From NCBI GenBank assembly GCA_012518215.1, contig JAAYSV010000006.1, forward strand, positions 124,001-188,000: a stretch of DNA of 64,000 nucleotides, written 5' to 3'. Made by a program: the position numbers and the translations under genes. Below the pieces are notes generated by a model. The model searched no databases, was not told the DNA's origin, and was given only the letters and a program-made list of their open reading frames with translations. Source of the stretch: Bacillota bacterium. Lineage in GTDB: Bacteria > Bacillota > Dethiobacteria > DTU022 > PWGO01. This document shows, in pieces, positions 17,676 to 26,628 of the stretch. Numbering within the stretch: the first letter of the stretch is position 1; each line of letters starts with the position of its first letter.

Positions 17676-17891
17676 ATTATTGTATCATGTCTTGTATATT
17701 GTAGTGAGAATACAACCTACTACAAAGAGAATCGATGTGCGCCGGGCACTAAAAATATATTTTAAATTGAATCTTGTCTGGTTAAGAAAAAATGTATTTT
17801 TTTCTCTTTTGAATAGTTGTGTTCTTGCACAACTTTTTTTGTTTGTCAGGCATCATTTTTCAGGAATCAAATTGCAGGAGGTGTTAAATTC

Positions 17892-19451
17892 ATGCCTATT
17901 CATTTTATTTTGATCTTGTCCGTAATAGGCTCTTTAATGGCTATCGGTGTTGCCTTTGCTGTCGGGTATTTTTCCCGCAAAAGGGTTGCAGAAAACAAAA
18001 TGATTTCGGCTGAAAACGAAGTGGAAAAAATAATCGAAAATGCAAAATCGGAAGCAAAGGCCATTATAAGGGAGAAGACCCTGGAAGCCAAAGAAGAGGC
18101 GCATCATCTAAGAAACGAAGTGGAAAAGGAAAGTCGAGAGAGGCGTTCCGAATTGAACCGTCTGGAACGTCGTCTGGTTCAGAAGGAGGAGGCTCTGGAC
18201 AAGAAGAACAATGCCATAGAGAAGAAGGAAGAGGACTTGCAACGGAAAAAGGAACATGCACAGAAGATGCAAAAAAAGATTGATGATCTGTACAAGCAAC
18301 AGCTGGCAGAGCTGGAGAGGCTTTCCATGTTGTCACAGAATGAAGCCAAGGAATTGCTGATGGAGAAAGTTGAAAAAGAGATCAAGCATGAAATGGCGAT
18401 CATGATCAAGGATATAGAAGATCGTGCTCATCAGGAAGCAAAAAAGAAATCGAGAGAGATTGTAACCATCGCTATACAGAGATGTGCTGCGGAACATACT
18501 TCCGAGTCAACCGTATCGGTTGTGAATCTTCCCAACGATGATATGAAGGGCAGGATCATTGGAAGGGAAGGAAGGAACATCCGTGCGCTGGAGAATCTTA
18601 CAGGTATAGACTTGATCATTGATGACACCCCGGGAGCGGTGATCATTTCCGGTTTTGACCCGATCCGCCGTGAAATTGCTCGCATTTCATTGGAAAAGTT
18701 GATCAACGACGGTCGTATCCATCCGGCAAGGATAGAAGAGATGGTGGAGAAGTCGCGTCAGGAGATCGAAAATACAATCAAGGAAGAGGGAGAGAGGGCC
18801 ATATTGAAGACTGGAGTACATGGCTTGCATGCGGAACTGGTCCACCACCTGGGTAAACTCAGGTACCGTACCAGTTATGGGCAGAACGTTCTTCAACATT
18901 CGATTGAAGTGTCAAAATTGGCGGGTATAATGGCTGCGGAACTTGGGCTGGACATCAACCTGGCCAAAAGGGCTGGCCTGCTGCATGATATAGGGAAAGC
19001 CATGGATCAGGAATTGGAAAGAACGGGGCCGCATGTGGCTCTGGGTGTTGAGCTGGCCAAAAAATACAAGGAATCCCCGGAGGTGTTGAATGCCATCGAG
19101 GCGCATCACGATGACGTTGACTTCAAGACCATGGAGGCCGTTCTGGTTCAGGCGGCAGATGCAATATCAGCATCCAGGCCGGGAGCCAGACGGGAAAGCC
19201 TGGAAAACTATATCAAGAGACTGGAGAAGCTTGAGGGTATTGCCGATTCGTTCGAGGGTGTAGATAAATGCTTTGCCATCCAGGCCGGAAGGGAAATAAG
19301 GATTATCGTGAAACCGGAAAGAGTCAGTGATAACAATGCTGCCATGATTGCCCGCGATATGGTGAAAAAGATCGAAAATGAAATGGAATATCCCGGGCAG
19401 ATCAAGGTAACGGTCGTCAGAGAAACCAGAGCCATTGAATATGCAAAATAA
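17892..19451 (+). CDS. rny: Ribonuclease Y
   Basis: This membrane-anchored endoribonuclease starts bulk mRNA decay in Bacillota. There is one N-terminal membrane segment (about residues 3-25), a long charged coiled coil (about 35-190), a KH domain with GRIIGREG at 220-227 and an HD domain with LLHDIG near residue 365. ATG 17892 is chosen because AGGAGGT at 17877-17883 lies eight bases upstream; the frame stays open to 17817 but that start has no ribosome-binding site. The product is 519 residues, normal for the family. Order recA-rny-ymdB-spoVS is as in B. subtilis. Confidence 0.96.
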   Translation: MPIHFILILSVIGSLMAIGVAFAVGYFSRKRVAENKMISAENEVEKIIENAKSEAKAIIREKTLEAKEEAHHLRNEVEKESRERRSELNRLERRLVQKEEALDKKNNAIEKKEEDLQRKKEHAQKMQKKIDDLYKQQLAELERLSMLSQNEAKELLMEKVEKEIKHEMAIMIKDIEDRAHQEAKKKSREIVTIAIQRCAAEHTSESTVSVVNLPNDDMKGRIIGREGRNIRALENLTGIDLIIDDTPGAVIISGFDPIRREIARISLEKLINDGRIHPARIEEMVEKSRQEIENTIKEEGERAILKTGVHGLHAELVHHLGKLRYRTSYGQNVLQHSIEVSKLAGIMAAELGLDINLAKRAGLLHDIGKAMDQELERTGPHVALGVELAKKYKESPEVLNAIEAHHDDVDFKTMEAVLVQAADAISASRPGARRESLENYIKRLEKLEGIADSFEGVDKCFAIQAGREIRIIVKPERVSDNNAAMIARDMVKKIENEMEYPGQIKVTVVRETRAIEYAK

Positions 19452-19474
19452 AATAAGTAATTTTCAAGCCATCG

Positions 19475-19508
19475 ATATGGAAAGTGTTCACGTGAACACT
19501 TTCCATAT
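19475..19508. repeat. Perfect 34-bp palindrome between rny and ymdB
   Basis: Bases 19475-19491 are followed at once by their exact reverse complement at 19492-19508, centred on CACGTG, with no loop. It lies 23 bases after the rny stop and 57 before ymdB. It could fold in RNA as a long hairpin, but only TTTCG follows, so it is not a standard intrinsic terminator. It could be an RNA-stability or attenuation hairpin, or an operator for a dimeric regulator. Confidence 0.85.
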
Positions 19509-19565
19509 TTCGCTTATCAGATCATGTGAGAAGCAACGGCAACCGATCGGGAAAGGAAGATCATT

Positions 19566-20342
19566 TTGCGTATACTGTTCATCGGTGATATCATGGGGCG
19601 TCCGGGGAGGGAATGCCTGAAGACGGCCATTCCCGGGCTTGACAGCAATTATCGTATGGATGTGATCATTGCCAATGGTGAAAATTCCGCGGGGGGTTGG
19701 GGGATAACCCAAAAAGTTGCTCGCGAAATATTTGATGCGGGAGTTGATGTCATCACCGGGGGCAACCACATATGGGACAACAAGGATGTGTTCAATTTTA
19801 TCGATCAGGAAGAACGTCTACTGAGGCCGTTGAACTACCCTCCGGGCACCCCGGGGAGGGGGTCGGTAGTTTTTGAAAAGGCAGGAAGGAAGATAGGTGT
19901 TATCTGCCTGGCAGGCCAGGTGTTCATGCCCGAAATTGAGTGTCCCTTCAGAAAGTCGGTGGGCGAGATAGAAAGGTTGAAAAGAGAAACGCCGATCATC
20001 ATTGTTGATTTTCATGCCGAGGCAACTTCCGAAAAAAATGCAATGGGATGGTTTTTGAATGACAAGGCAAGTGCTGTTATCGGCACACATACACATGTGC
20101 AGACAGCTGACGAAAGAATCATCGGTCAACAGATGGGCTATATAACAGATGTGGGGATGACCGGGCCGTTCAACTCCGTAATCGGCGTGAATATCGATCA
20201 GGCTATAGAAAAATTCACCACCAAATTGCCAGTCAGATTCAGGTTGGGCGATGCACAACCCGCGCAATTGAATGCTCTTTTTCTTGAGGTAGACAACGAG
20301 GGCATCTGCACATACCTGGAAAGGATCAATATGGTCATTTAA
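19566..20342 (+). CDS. ymdB: YmdB-family metallophosphoesterase
   Basis: This is a dinuclear-metal phosphodiesterase; B. subtilis YmdB cleaves 2',3'-cyclic nucleotides and affects the choice between motility and biofilm. The metal ligands expected for the family are visible: Asp8, Glu39-Asn40 (NGENSAGG), Asn67-His68 (GGNHIWD), His150 (DFHAEATSEK) and His175/His177 (GTHTHVQTAD). Length is 258. The start is TTG 19566 with a GGAAGAT ribosome-binding site. It lies downstream of rny as in B. subtilis, separated by the palindrome. Confidence 0.93.
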   Translation: MRILFIGDIMGRPGRECLKTAIPGLDSNYRMDVIIANGENSAGGWGITQKVAREIFDAGVDVITGGNHIWDNKDVFNFIDQEERLLRPLNYPPGTPGRGSVVFEKAGRKIGVICLAGQVFMPEIECPFRKSVGEIERLKRETPIIIVDFHAEATSEKNAMGWFLNDKASAVIGTHTHVQTADERIIGQQMGYITDVGMTGPFNSVIGVNIDQAIEKFTTKLPVRFRLGDAQPAQLNALFLEVDNEGICTYLERINMVI

Positions 20343-20361
20343 AAATTTACTTTTTTTGATA

Positions 20362-20391
20362 GAAGGAATTTTGGTCATGATGATAGAATAG
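20362..20391 (+). promoter_or_regulatory. Sigma-H-type promoter for spoVS
   Basis: GAAGGAATT at 20362-20370 matches all nine positions of the Bacillus sigma-H -35 consensus (RNAGGAWWW). After 12 bases, ATAGAATAG at 20383-20391 matches eight of nine positions of the -10 (RNNGAATWW). spoVS is a known sigma-H target in B. subtilis, so this fits. Confidence 0.7.
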
Positions 20392-20464
20392 TATAAATAT
20401 TGAAAATATAATATTCTTCAACATTAGCGATTGAAAAACAGGTAGAAGGAGGATGTAGTAACAA

Positions 20465-20725
20465 ATGGACGTACTTAAAGTATCTGCCAAATCCAATCCC
20501 AATTCTGTAGCCGGTGCTCTGGCCGGGGTGCTCAGGGAACGGGGAGGGGCGGAAGTTCAAGCCATAGGTGCCGGTGCTCTAAATCAGGCAGTGAAGGCTG
20601 TTGCTATTGCAAGAGGGTTTGTAGCTCCCAGTGGTGTCGACTTGATATGTATACCTGCTTTTACCGATGTCCAGATAGATGGTGAGGAAAAGACGGCTAT
20701 CAAGTTGATTGTAGAGCCTCGATAA
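20465..20725 (+). CDS. spoVS: Stage V sporulation protein S
   Basis: This is a small Alba-like protein of 86 residues needed for normal spore development and nearly invariant across spore formers. The sequence MDVLKVSAKSNPNSVAGALA with AIGAGALNQAVKAVAIARG is diagnostic. The ribosome-binding site is GAAGGAGG. A sigma-H-type promoter lies about 75 bases upstream, and a strong intrinsic terminator follows 17 bases after the stop, so it is a monocistronic unit. Confidence 0.97.
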   Translation: MDVLKVSAKSNPNSVAGALAGVLRERGGAEVQAIGAGALNQAVKAVAIARGFVAPSGVDLICIPAFTDVQIDGEEKTAIKLIVEPR

Positions 20726-20742
20726 GGGAAATTATATTATTC

Positions 20743-20776
20743 AAAAAAACACCTGGCATTCTTGCCAGGTGTTTTT
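20743..20776 (+). terminator. Intrinsic terminator after spoVS
   Basis: The stem AACACCTGGCA pairs with TGCCAGGTGTT across a short TTCT loop, and a run of T follows on the plus strand. The A-run before the stem could also make it act on the opposite strand. Confidence 0.9.
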
Positions 20777-20827
20777 GTAATTGGTGATCCGTGTATAATT
20801 GATGGGGGAGCATGCAAGGAGGTAACC

Positions 20828-21817
20828 ATGAACAATATCTCCGGAAAAGCTTCAAAGCTTCTAAAGGAAGTAGGAGTCATCGATTGTCATTGTGACACCA
20901 TTTCCAATCTGTCACTTTCCACAAAGAGCAAATACAGATTTGCGGCAGAAAATATGCATGGGCATCTGGATTTGCCGAGGATGTGCAAAGGGGGGGTCAA
21001 AACCCAATTCTTTGCGGCTTGCACGGGAAAGAGAGGCAGGGGGGCAAAAGAAACGTTGCATATGATCTCATGCTATTACCGCAATATAATCTCTGGCAAC
21101 GAACATAAAATCGGACACGTGAATGCTTTTTCCGACATCGCGGCATTGAACAGGAGGGGAAAGATCGCGGCCGTTCTTTCGATAGAAGGTGGGGAAGCTC
21201 TGGATGGGGATATCTCGATGTTGGATATCTATTACATGCTGGGCGTGCGTTCTCTTTCGTTAACATGGAATTATGACAATCTGCTGGCCGGAAGTCATGG
21301 TGACAGAGGGGAAGGCAAATTGACCATGTTGGGGCGCAAGGTGGTCAAACGTATGGAGGCCCTGGGAATGTTGGTCGATTTGGCGCACATATCGCCACGT
21401 GCTTTTTATGATGTTATGGATTTTGCAAGTAAACCTCCAATTGTGTCACATGCTAATGCCAGGTCCATTTGTGACAATTCCCGCAATTTGAGCGATGAAC
21501 AGTTGAAAGTTCTGAGCAAAAAGGGAGGGGTTGTGGGCTTGACTTTTTACCCCCATTTTATTGCTGATAGTGTTGATGAATGCAGTATTGACAAGCTGAT
21601 CGATCATTTCGTTCACATTGCTACAATAGCCGGGGTGGAGGTGCTTGCCCTTGGTTCTGATTTTGATGGGATTGATATTACCATGGATGAACTTCATGAT
21701 TGCACCTGCTATGGATACCTGGTGTCCGGGCTGATAGGAAGAGGGTTTTCCCTTTCCGAGGTGGAACTGATTATATCGGGCAATGTCCTGAGAATACTTG
21801 AAGATAATATAAAATGA
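20828..21817 (+). CDS. Membrane dipeptidase (M19 family)
   Basis: This is a zinc peptidase related to renal dipeptidase, cleaving dipeptides including L,D forms. The motifs are HCDT at residues 21-24, SIEGGEAL with the bridging glutamate, DLAHISP, SHANARS with NSRNLSDEQL, and LGSDFDG. Length is 329. ATG 20828 is chosen because AAGGAGGT lies a few bases upstream; the frame stays open back into the spoVS terminator, which is not coding. A TATAAT at 20794-20799 could be its -10 element. No signal peptide is seen, so the enzyme is probably cytoplasmic. Confidence 0.9.
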   Translation: MNNISGKASKLLKEVGVIDCHCDTISNLSLSTKSKYRFAAENMHGHLDLPRMCKGGVKTQFFAACTGKRGRGAKETLHMISCYYRNIISGNEHKIGHVNAFSDIAALNRRGKIAAVLSIEGGEALDGDISMLDIYYMLGVRSLSLTWNYDNLLAGSHGDRGEGKLTMLGRKVVKRMEALGMLVDLAHISPRAFYDVMDFASKPPIVSHANARSICDNSRNLSDEQLKVLSKKGGVVGLTFYPHFIADSVDECSIDKLIDHFVHIATIAGVEVLALGSDFDGIDITMDELHDCTCYGYLVSGLIGRGFSLSEVELIISGNVLRILEDNIK

Positions 21818-21847
21818 AAATACCGATCAAGAAGGAGCAGTTGAATT

Positions 21848-22693
21848 TTGCTTGCGAAGGAAACTCCTCTGGCTGATATGCACCTGCATAGTTCATTTTC
21901 CGACGGTCTGTATCCCCCTAACAGGTTGGTGGAGATCTGTGCAAGAAATAACAGACTCAAGGCTATTGCCTTGACTGACCATGAATCAACAGAAGGTGTG
22001 GAAGAAGCGCAAAAAGCCGGGCGTCGCCTGGGAATAGAAGTGATACCCGGTGTGGAGATCGGCACTGTTTTTCAAGGCCGGGAAATTCATCTGCTAGGAT
22101 ATTTTGCATCTTCCGATTCCCGGTTGGGGAAAGAGCTTTCCTCGTTGAGAGCCGGACGTTACGAGCGTATGGCCGGAATGCTGGCACTCCTTTCTGGAAA
22201 AGGGGTCAAGGTGCGCATGGAAGATGTCGAGGAAGAAGCCGGGGAGGCTGCTCCGGGCAGGCTTCATCTGGCCAGACTGCTTTATAAAAAAGGTTATGTA
22301 ACGACAATATCGGAAGCATTTGAACGTTTCATCGGTCGAGGCAAGGTGGCATATATTCCCCGTTTGACACTGAAGACCGAGGATGCCATTTCACTTCTGA
22401 ACAGTTGTGGAGCGGTTCCCGTACTGGCACACCCCGGGATAACCAATGAAAACAGTCAATCTCTTTTTCATTTCAAAAAATCGGGTCTGAAGGGCATTGA
22501 AGTTTATCACCCCGAACATACCCCCGGATTGACTCTTTTCTACAGAGAATGGGCTCGAAGGGAAGGGTTGTTGATCACGGGTGGGTCCGATTTCCATGGG
22601 GACGACAAGGAATCCTGTCCCTTTCCGGGCTGTGCAAGTGTGGAATACAGGTGTGTTGAAGAAATTAAAAAAATGTGGGACAGGGCCCCATGA
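21848..22693 (+). CDS. PHP-domain phosphoesterase (RNase AM / nucleoside-bisphosphatase type)
   Basis: This 281-residue PHP-domain protein resembles YciV/TrpH, which acts on 3',5'-nucleotides and RNA 5' ends. Metal ligands are visible in DMHLHSSFSDG (residues 10-20), TDHES (43-47), Glu70 in GVEIG, LAHPG and GSDFHG. The start is TTG 21848 with AAGGAG about ten bases upstream. It follows the dipeptidase by 30 bases in the same direction and is probably co-transcribed with it. The substrate is inferred from the family only. Confidence 0.85.
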   Translation: MLAKETPLADMHLHSSFSDGLYPPNRLVEICARNNRLKAIALTDHESTEGVEEAQKAGRRLGIEVIPGVEIGTVFQGREIHLLGYFASSDSRLGKELSSLRAGRYERMAGMLALLSGKGVKVRMEDVEEEAGEAAPGRLHLARLLYKKGYVTTISEAFERFIGRGKVAYIPRLTLKTEDAISLLNSCGAVPVLAHPGITNENSQSLFHFKKSGLKGIEVYHPEHTPGLTLFYREWARREGLLITGGSDFHGDDKESCPFPGCASVEYRCVEEIKKMWDRAP

Positions 22694-22898
22694 TTGCTAA
22701 CCCATAGCGATAGCTCCCCGATCCTTGCCCGGAACGGCAATATAAAATTATTGTTATCTCGATGGTGTAAAATAATAATGATTCAGGTATAATGGTAAAG
22801 AAATACCAGCCAGTATTGATGCGGATGTTTTGTTGTTCCTTGCAATGCCGGGAGAAATGTTGTTTTGGCGGCATGTTGGATGACCAAAGGAGTAATAG

Positions 22899-23300
22899 AT
22901 GGAGTTCTTGTATTTTGGATTGCAGACCATGGCCATAGGCTTTACCCTTGTCTTGACGGTATTATTTGTATTGAATCTCTTGATAGTTTTGTTTAGCCGT
23001 TTGGTTGCTTTCAGATCCAATACATCGAGGAGCTCCACGATCATGCCTGTTGTAGATGAAAGCGATTCCGGTGTGGAGTCGGTCAGGGCCCGTCAAAAAA
23101 TCGTTGCTGCCATAAGCGCGGCCATTGACAGTTATTTGAACTCTGAAGACGGCATGGCTGATTACAGGATCACGAGAGTCGAACCGCATCATGGCAATTT
23201 TAGCAGTCAATGGGCTTTGCAAGGGCGGGAAGATCTGCTAAAAATGAATCTGATTTTAACAAACATCAGGAGGGAAAAATTTGGTCAGAAGATCATTTAG
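22899..23300 (+). CDS. Sodium-pump decarboxylase gamma subunit (OadG-like)
   Basis: This 133-residue protein has one N-terminal membrane segment (about residues 11-33) and a polar tail, as in OadG/MmdD, the small assembly subunit of Na+-translocating decarboxylases. Sequence conservation in this family is weak, so the call depends on the next two genes, which are the biotin carrier and the beta subunit. Its end overlaps the biotin-carrier start by 20 bases. The ribosome-binding site is AAAGGAG. A TATAAT at 22788-22793 may be the -10 of the operon, without a clear -35. Confidence 0.78.
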   Translation: MEFLYFGLQTMAIGFTLVLTVLFVLNLLIVLFSRLVAFRSNTSRSSTIMPVVDESDSGVESVRARQKIVAAISAAIDSYLNSEDGMADYRITRVEPHHGNFSSQWALQGREDLLKMNLILTNIRREKFGQKII

Positions 23301-23673
23301 AGTATCTGTAGATGGGGAAATATTCAGTGTCGAGGTGGAAGAAGTAAAAGAAGAGGATTCTACTTCCCGGGATGTTGAGAGTAAAAAACATGGAGATCCC
23401 GAACAAACAAAGCCGGTATCCATGAAAACCGAAAAGGTGCCACGGGATTTTTCCAATGGCGGAAAGCCGGTGAAAGCTCCCATGCCGGGTACAATAGTTG
23501 ATGTAAAGGTAACCGAAGGTGACGAGGTGAAGGAGAATGATGTTCTTGTTATCCTGGAAGCAATGAAGATGGAAAACGAAATAACATCACCTGTATCGGG
23601 CACGGTGATTAAGATATTGGTTCATAAAGCTGACACTGTTGACAGTGGCGAAGTTCTGATGATTATCGGATAG
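23281..23673 (+). CDS. Biotin carrier subunit of a decarboxylase/carboxylase
   Basis: The last 70 residues are a biotinyl domain with the attachment lysine at residue 96 in EAMKMEN and the PMPG turn at 67-70. An extended acidic and polar linker precedes it. At 130 residues it matches the separate carrier subunit (MmdC/GcdC type) of sodium-pumping decarboxylases. The start is TTG 23281 after AGGAGG, overlapping the gamma-subunit gene. The carboxyltransferase subunit that would load this biotin is not in the window. Confidence 0.9.
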   Translation: MVRRSFRVSVDGEIFSVEVEEVKEEDSTSRDVESKKHGDPEQTKPVSMKTEKVPRDFSNGGKPVKAPMPGTIVDVKVTEGDEVKENDVLVILEAMKMENEITSPVSGTVIKILVHKADTVDSGEVLMIIG

Positions 23674-23712
23674 ATAATGGTATAACTGCAGAAAAAAAGG
23701 AGGCCCCGTTCC

Positions 23713-24849
23713 TTGCTGGATATGCTTTCGGAGTTTACACGGACGATGGGATTTTTCGGTTTGACCATTCCCAGGGCTATCATGATAATCATATCGTGTA
23801 TCCTGCTTTATCTGGGGATTGCCAGGAAATACGAACCATTGTTGCTTGTGCCGATCGGTTTTGGTGCGTTACTGGTCAATCTGCCCTTGAATACACTCCT
23901 GGACATGCCCATGGCGGAAAACAATTTTTTGGGAGGGCTACTTTACTATCTTTCGCTTGGTGTTGAACTGGGCATCTATCCCCCTCTCATCTTTCTCGGC
24001 GTGGGAGCGCTTACTGATTTCGGGCCATTGATCGCCAATCCGATAACGCTCATGCTGGGGGCGGCTGCTCAACTGGGAATATTCGTTACACTTCTGGGCG
24101 CGCTTTTTCTGGGTTTTACCCCGCAGGAGGCATCGGCAATTGGCATAATTGGCGGAGCCGATGGGCCAACAGCCATCTATCTTACGAATCGCCTTGCACC
24201 GGAGTTGCTTGGTTCCATTGCCATTGCAGCATATTCATATATGGCTCTGGTGCCTATCATTCAGCCGCCGATCATGAAATTGTTGACGACACAGAAGGAA
24301 AGAGTCATCGTCATGGAACAACCGAGAGTAGTTTCGAAGAAGGAAAAGATTTTGTTTTCAATCGTGGTGACAATTCTCGTCGGGTTGCTCTTGCCCGAGG
24401 CAATTCCCCTGGTCGGGATGTTGATGCTAGGCAATCTTTTCCGGGAAAGCGGGGTAACGGACCGATTGAGCAAAACAGCCCAGAACGATCTGAACAACAT
24501 CGTGGTAATTTTTCTGGGGCTTTCCGTCGGGGCCAAGGCCACCTCCGAATTATTTCTCACCGTCGACACGGTCAAGATCATTCTTCTGGGATTGGCTGCT
24601 TTTGCTATCGGCACGGCTGGGGGTGTTCTGATGGGCAAGATCCTGTGCAAAATCACGGGGGGCAGGATCAATCCCTTGATCGGATCCGCAGGGGTTTCAG
24701 CTGTACCCATGGCGGCAAGAGTGTCGCAGAAAGTGGGCAAGGAAGCAAACCCCAACAATTATCTGTTGATGCACGCCATGGGGCCCAATGTGGCGGGAGT
24801 GATAGGTTCAGCCATAGTGGCCGGATTTCTTCTGTCTCTCTTCAAATAA
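23713..24849 (+). CDS. Na+-translocating decarboxylase beta subunit
   Basis: This polytopic membrane protein of 378 residues decarboxylates carboxybiotin and exports Na+. Family motifs are visible, including GADGPTAIY, the [14 protein letters not shown] region and the C-terminal [11 protein letters not shown]. Around ten hydrophobic segments are present. The start is TTG 23713 with AGGAGG at 23697-23702. With the gamma and biotin subunits it forms a three-gene unit. Without the alpha subunit nearby, the acyl substrate (oxaloacetate, methylmalonyl-CoA or glutaconyl-CoA) stays open. Confidence 0.93.
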   Translation: MLDMLSEFTRTMGFFGLTIPRAIMIIISCILLYLGIARKYEPLLLVPIGFGALLVNLPLNTLLDMPMAENNFLGGLLYYLSLGVELGIYPPLIFLGVGALTDFGPLIANPITLMLGAAAQLGIFVTLLGALFLGFTPQEASAIGIIGGADGPTAIYLTNRLAPELLGSIAIAAYSYMALVPIIQPPIMKLLTTQKERVIVMEQPRVVSKKEKILFSIVVTILVGLLLPEAIPLVGMLMLGNLFRESGVTDRLSKTAQNDLNNIVVIFLGLSVGAKATSELFLTVDTVKIILLGLAAFAIGTAGGVLMGKILCKITGGRINPLIGSAGVSAVPMAARVSQKVGKEANPNNYLLMHAMGPNVAGVIGSAIVAGFLLSLFK

Positions 24850-25167
24850 TTTCCTTTTTGTGCCGCTGCAAAAATAGTCCAGTCAAAAGTATTGACCGCT
24901 GCGGGCGTTATCTGTTTCTGTCTGCTTCTTCCAGGGGGAAGGGATTTACGCTATTTATTCATGATGAGGACAGGGGGGTGAAACGCGGGTAAATTTGAAC
25001 CCCACGGATGGAGTGCGAGTTATGGTAAACATCATGTTTGACCTTGTGCATTTTCCACCCCATGGGGTTCTGCCTTTATTATTCACAATTTCTTGTTTTA
25101 TATTCATTCATATTAAAAAAACGAACTCATATTTTTAAGTATAAAATAAAGGAATGAAAGTGATCTG
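24850..25167. other. Intergenic region upstream of the first VanW gene
   Basis: No coding frame is supported in these 318 bases. GAACCCCA at 24997-25004 and TGGGGTTC at 25063-25070 form an inverted repeat, but the 58-base gap makes a terminator unlikely. The last 80 bases are very AT-rich and hold a sigma-E-like promoter, listed separately. Confidence 0.4.
25108..25135 (+). promoter_or_regulatory. Possible sigma-E-type sporulation promoter
   Basis: TCATATT at 25108-25114 fits the Bacillus sigma-E -35 (KMATATT). After 13 bases, CATATTTT at 25128-25135 resembles its -10 (CATACAHT, two mismatches). It lies 33 bases before the VanW start. AT-rich sequence makes chance matches easy, so the call is tentative. 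Confidence 0.35.
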
Positions 25168-26586
25168 ATGACAGGGGATACCACAGTCATGGTTCCGGAA
25201 CCATCAAAAAAGGAAGGGGTTCCCGTTTCCCGGAAAACCACAGTATCCGTCCTTTCAATCATCGTGGTGTTCTTGTTATTGCTGATCATCGTTCTGGATT
25301 GTATCTACTACAGGAATCGATTTTACCCGGGAATATTTATCGAGGATATCTACGTCGGGAACAGGCACAGCAACGAGGTGGCGCCTTTGCTTGAAAACAG
25401 TTTCGATGGCTTGAAGGCAAAGGAAATTATTTTTTTGCACGATCAGATCGAACCGTTCTCCGTGTCCTGTTCAGATGCAGGAATATCTTTCTCCGTGGAA
25501 GATACATTGCAAGAGGGGATGGCGACAGGGCGTTTCCGCTTGTTTGGAAAATTGTTGGTTGGCAACCCCATATCAAGGATTTCTTTGCTGGTCCATAATC
25601 ATCGGAGCCGAAAAAAAGTGACGCTTGAAGAAGAAATATTCTCGGAAATGATGAAGGGGCTGGCTAACCGGTACATGATATTGCCTCGTGATGCCTCCTT
25701 TGAGATACAGAATGACCATATAAACATATGCCCTGAAGAAAAGGGACGTTATTTGAAGGTCGCGGCCACACGGAACAAAATAATCCGTGCCGTTGAAAGG
25801 CATGGCAAAAACAAATCTTCTGCAAACAGCATCGAGATAAGGCCGTTGACAGGGGCCTGGCCGGCGGCAATAACAACATATGACCTGGAAAGGATGGGGA
25901 TCAAAGAAAAAATCAGCAGTTTTTCCACGCCGATAGGCCCGGGAAATGCGAACCGCACGCACAACATTGTACTGGCATGTTCCATGCTTGATGGATACAT
26001 ACTGGCTCCCGGGGAAATATTTTCTTTCAACAATGTCATCGGTGCTGCTTCGTGCAAGGATGGTTTCAGGGAAGCACCCATCATCAGCAATGGCAAGCTG
26101 GTTCCGGGGGTGGGAGGGGGGCTCTGCCAGGTTTCTTCAACATTGTACAACAGTGCCTTGCTGGCGAACTTGAAGATCGTTGAAAGACATGGCCATTCAC
26201 TCCCTGTGGGGTATGTGGAAATTGGCAGGGATGCCACCATAGCCTATGATTACCTGGATTTGAAATTTGAAAATACGCTGGGTAGTTACATCATGATCGG
26301 CACGGAGGTAAAAAATGGCCGCCTGATTGCCCGGCTATACGGCCAGGAAAATGAAACGAAGATCAGGATCACCTCCACGGACAAAATCCGCATTGCTCCA
26401 CCGATAGTTTTGGAGAATGACCGGGGCATGAAGCCAGGTGAAATCGAGATGATACAGAAAGGTTCCCCGGGCTACAGGATCACCACCTGGCGGCTCTTGC
26501 TGGAAGAAGAAGCCGAGATTGGCCGGGAAAAATTGTCCGATGATTATTATAAACCCGAACCATTCATTTATCGTGCCGCTCCGTGA
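25168..26586 (+). CDS. VanW-family protein, membrane-anchored
   Basis: The 472-residue protein has one N-terminal membrane segment (about 25-46), a peptidoglycan-binding-like domain (YoaR/PG_binding_4 type) in the middle and a VanW domain with the typical motif GGGLCQVSSTLYN near residue 315. A G5-like tail with the GYRITTWRLL pattern follows. The function of VanW is unknown; the family is tied to the cell envelope and occurs in some vancomycin-resistance clusters. There are no resistance genes here. The ribosome-binding site is AAAGGAATG, and a sigma-E-like promoter may place it under sporulation control. Confidence 0.85.
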   Translation: MTGDTTVMVPEPSKKEGVPVSRKTTVSVLSIIVVFLLLLIIVLDCIYYRNRFYPGIFIEDIYVGNRHSNEVAPLLENSFDGLKAKEIIFLHDQIEPFSVSCSDAGISFSVEDTLQEGMATGRFRLFGKLLVGNPISRISLLVHNHRSRKKVTLEEEIFSEMMKGLANRYMILPRDASFEIQNDHINICPEEKGRYLKVAATRNKIIRAVERHGKNKSSANSIEIRPLTGAWPAAITTYDLERMGIKEKISSFSTPIGPGNANRTHNIVLACSMLDGYILAPGEIFSFNNVIGAASCKDGFREAPIISNGKLVPGVGGGLCQVSSTLYNSALLANLKIVERHGHSLPVGYVEIGRDATIAYDYLDLKFENTLGSYIMIGTEVKNGRLIARLYGQENETKIRITSTDKIRIAPPIVLENDRGMKPGEIEMIQKGSPGYRITTWRLLLEEEAEIGREKLSDDYYKPEPFIYRAAP

Positions 26587-26628
26587 TGAATAGTGATATA
26601 CTTGAAAAAAAGTCCAGGGGGGAATAAA

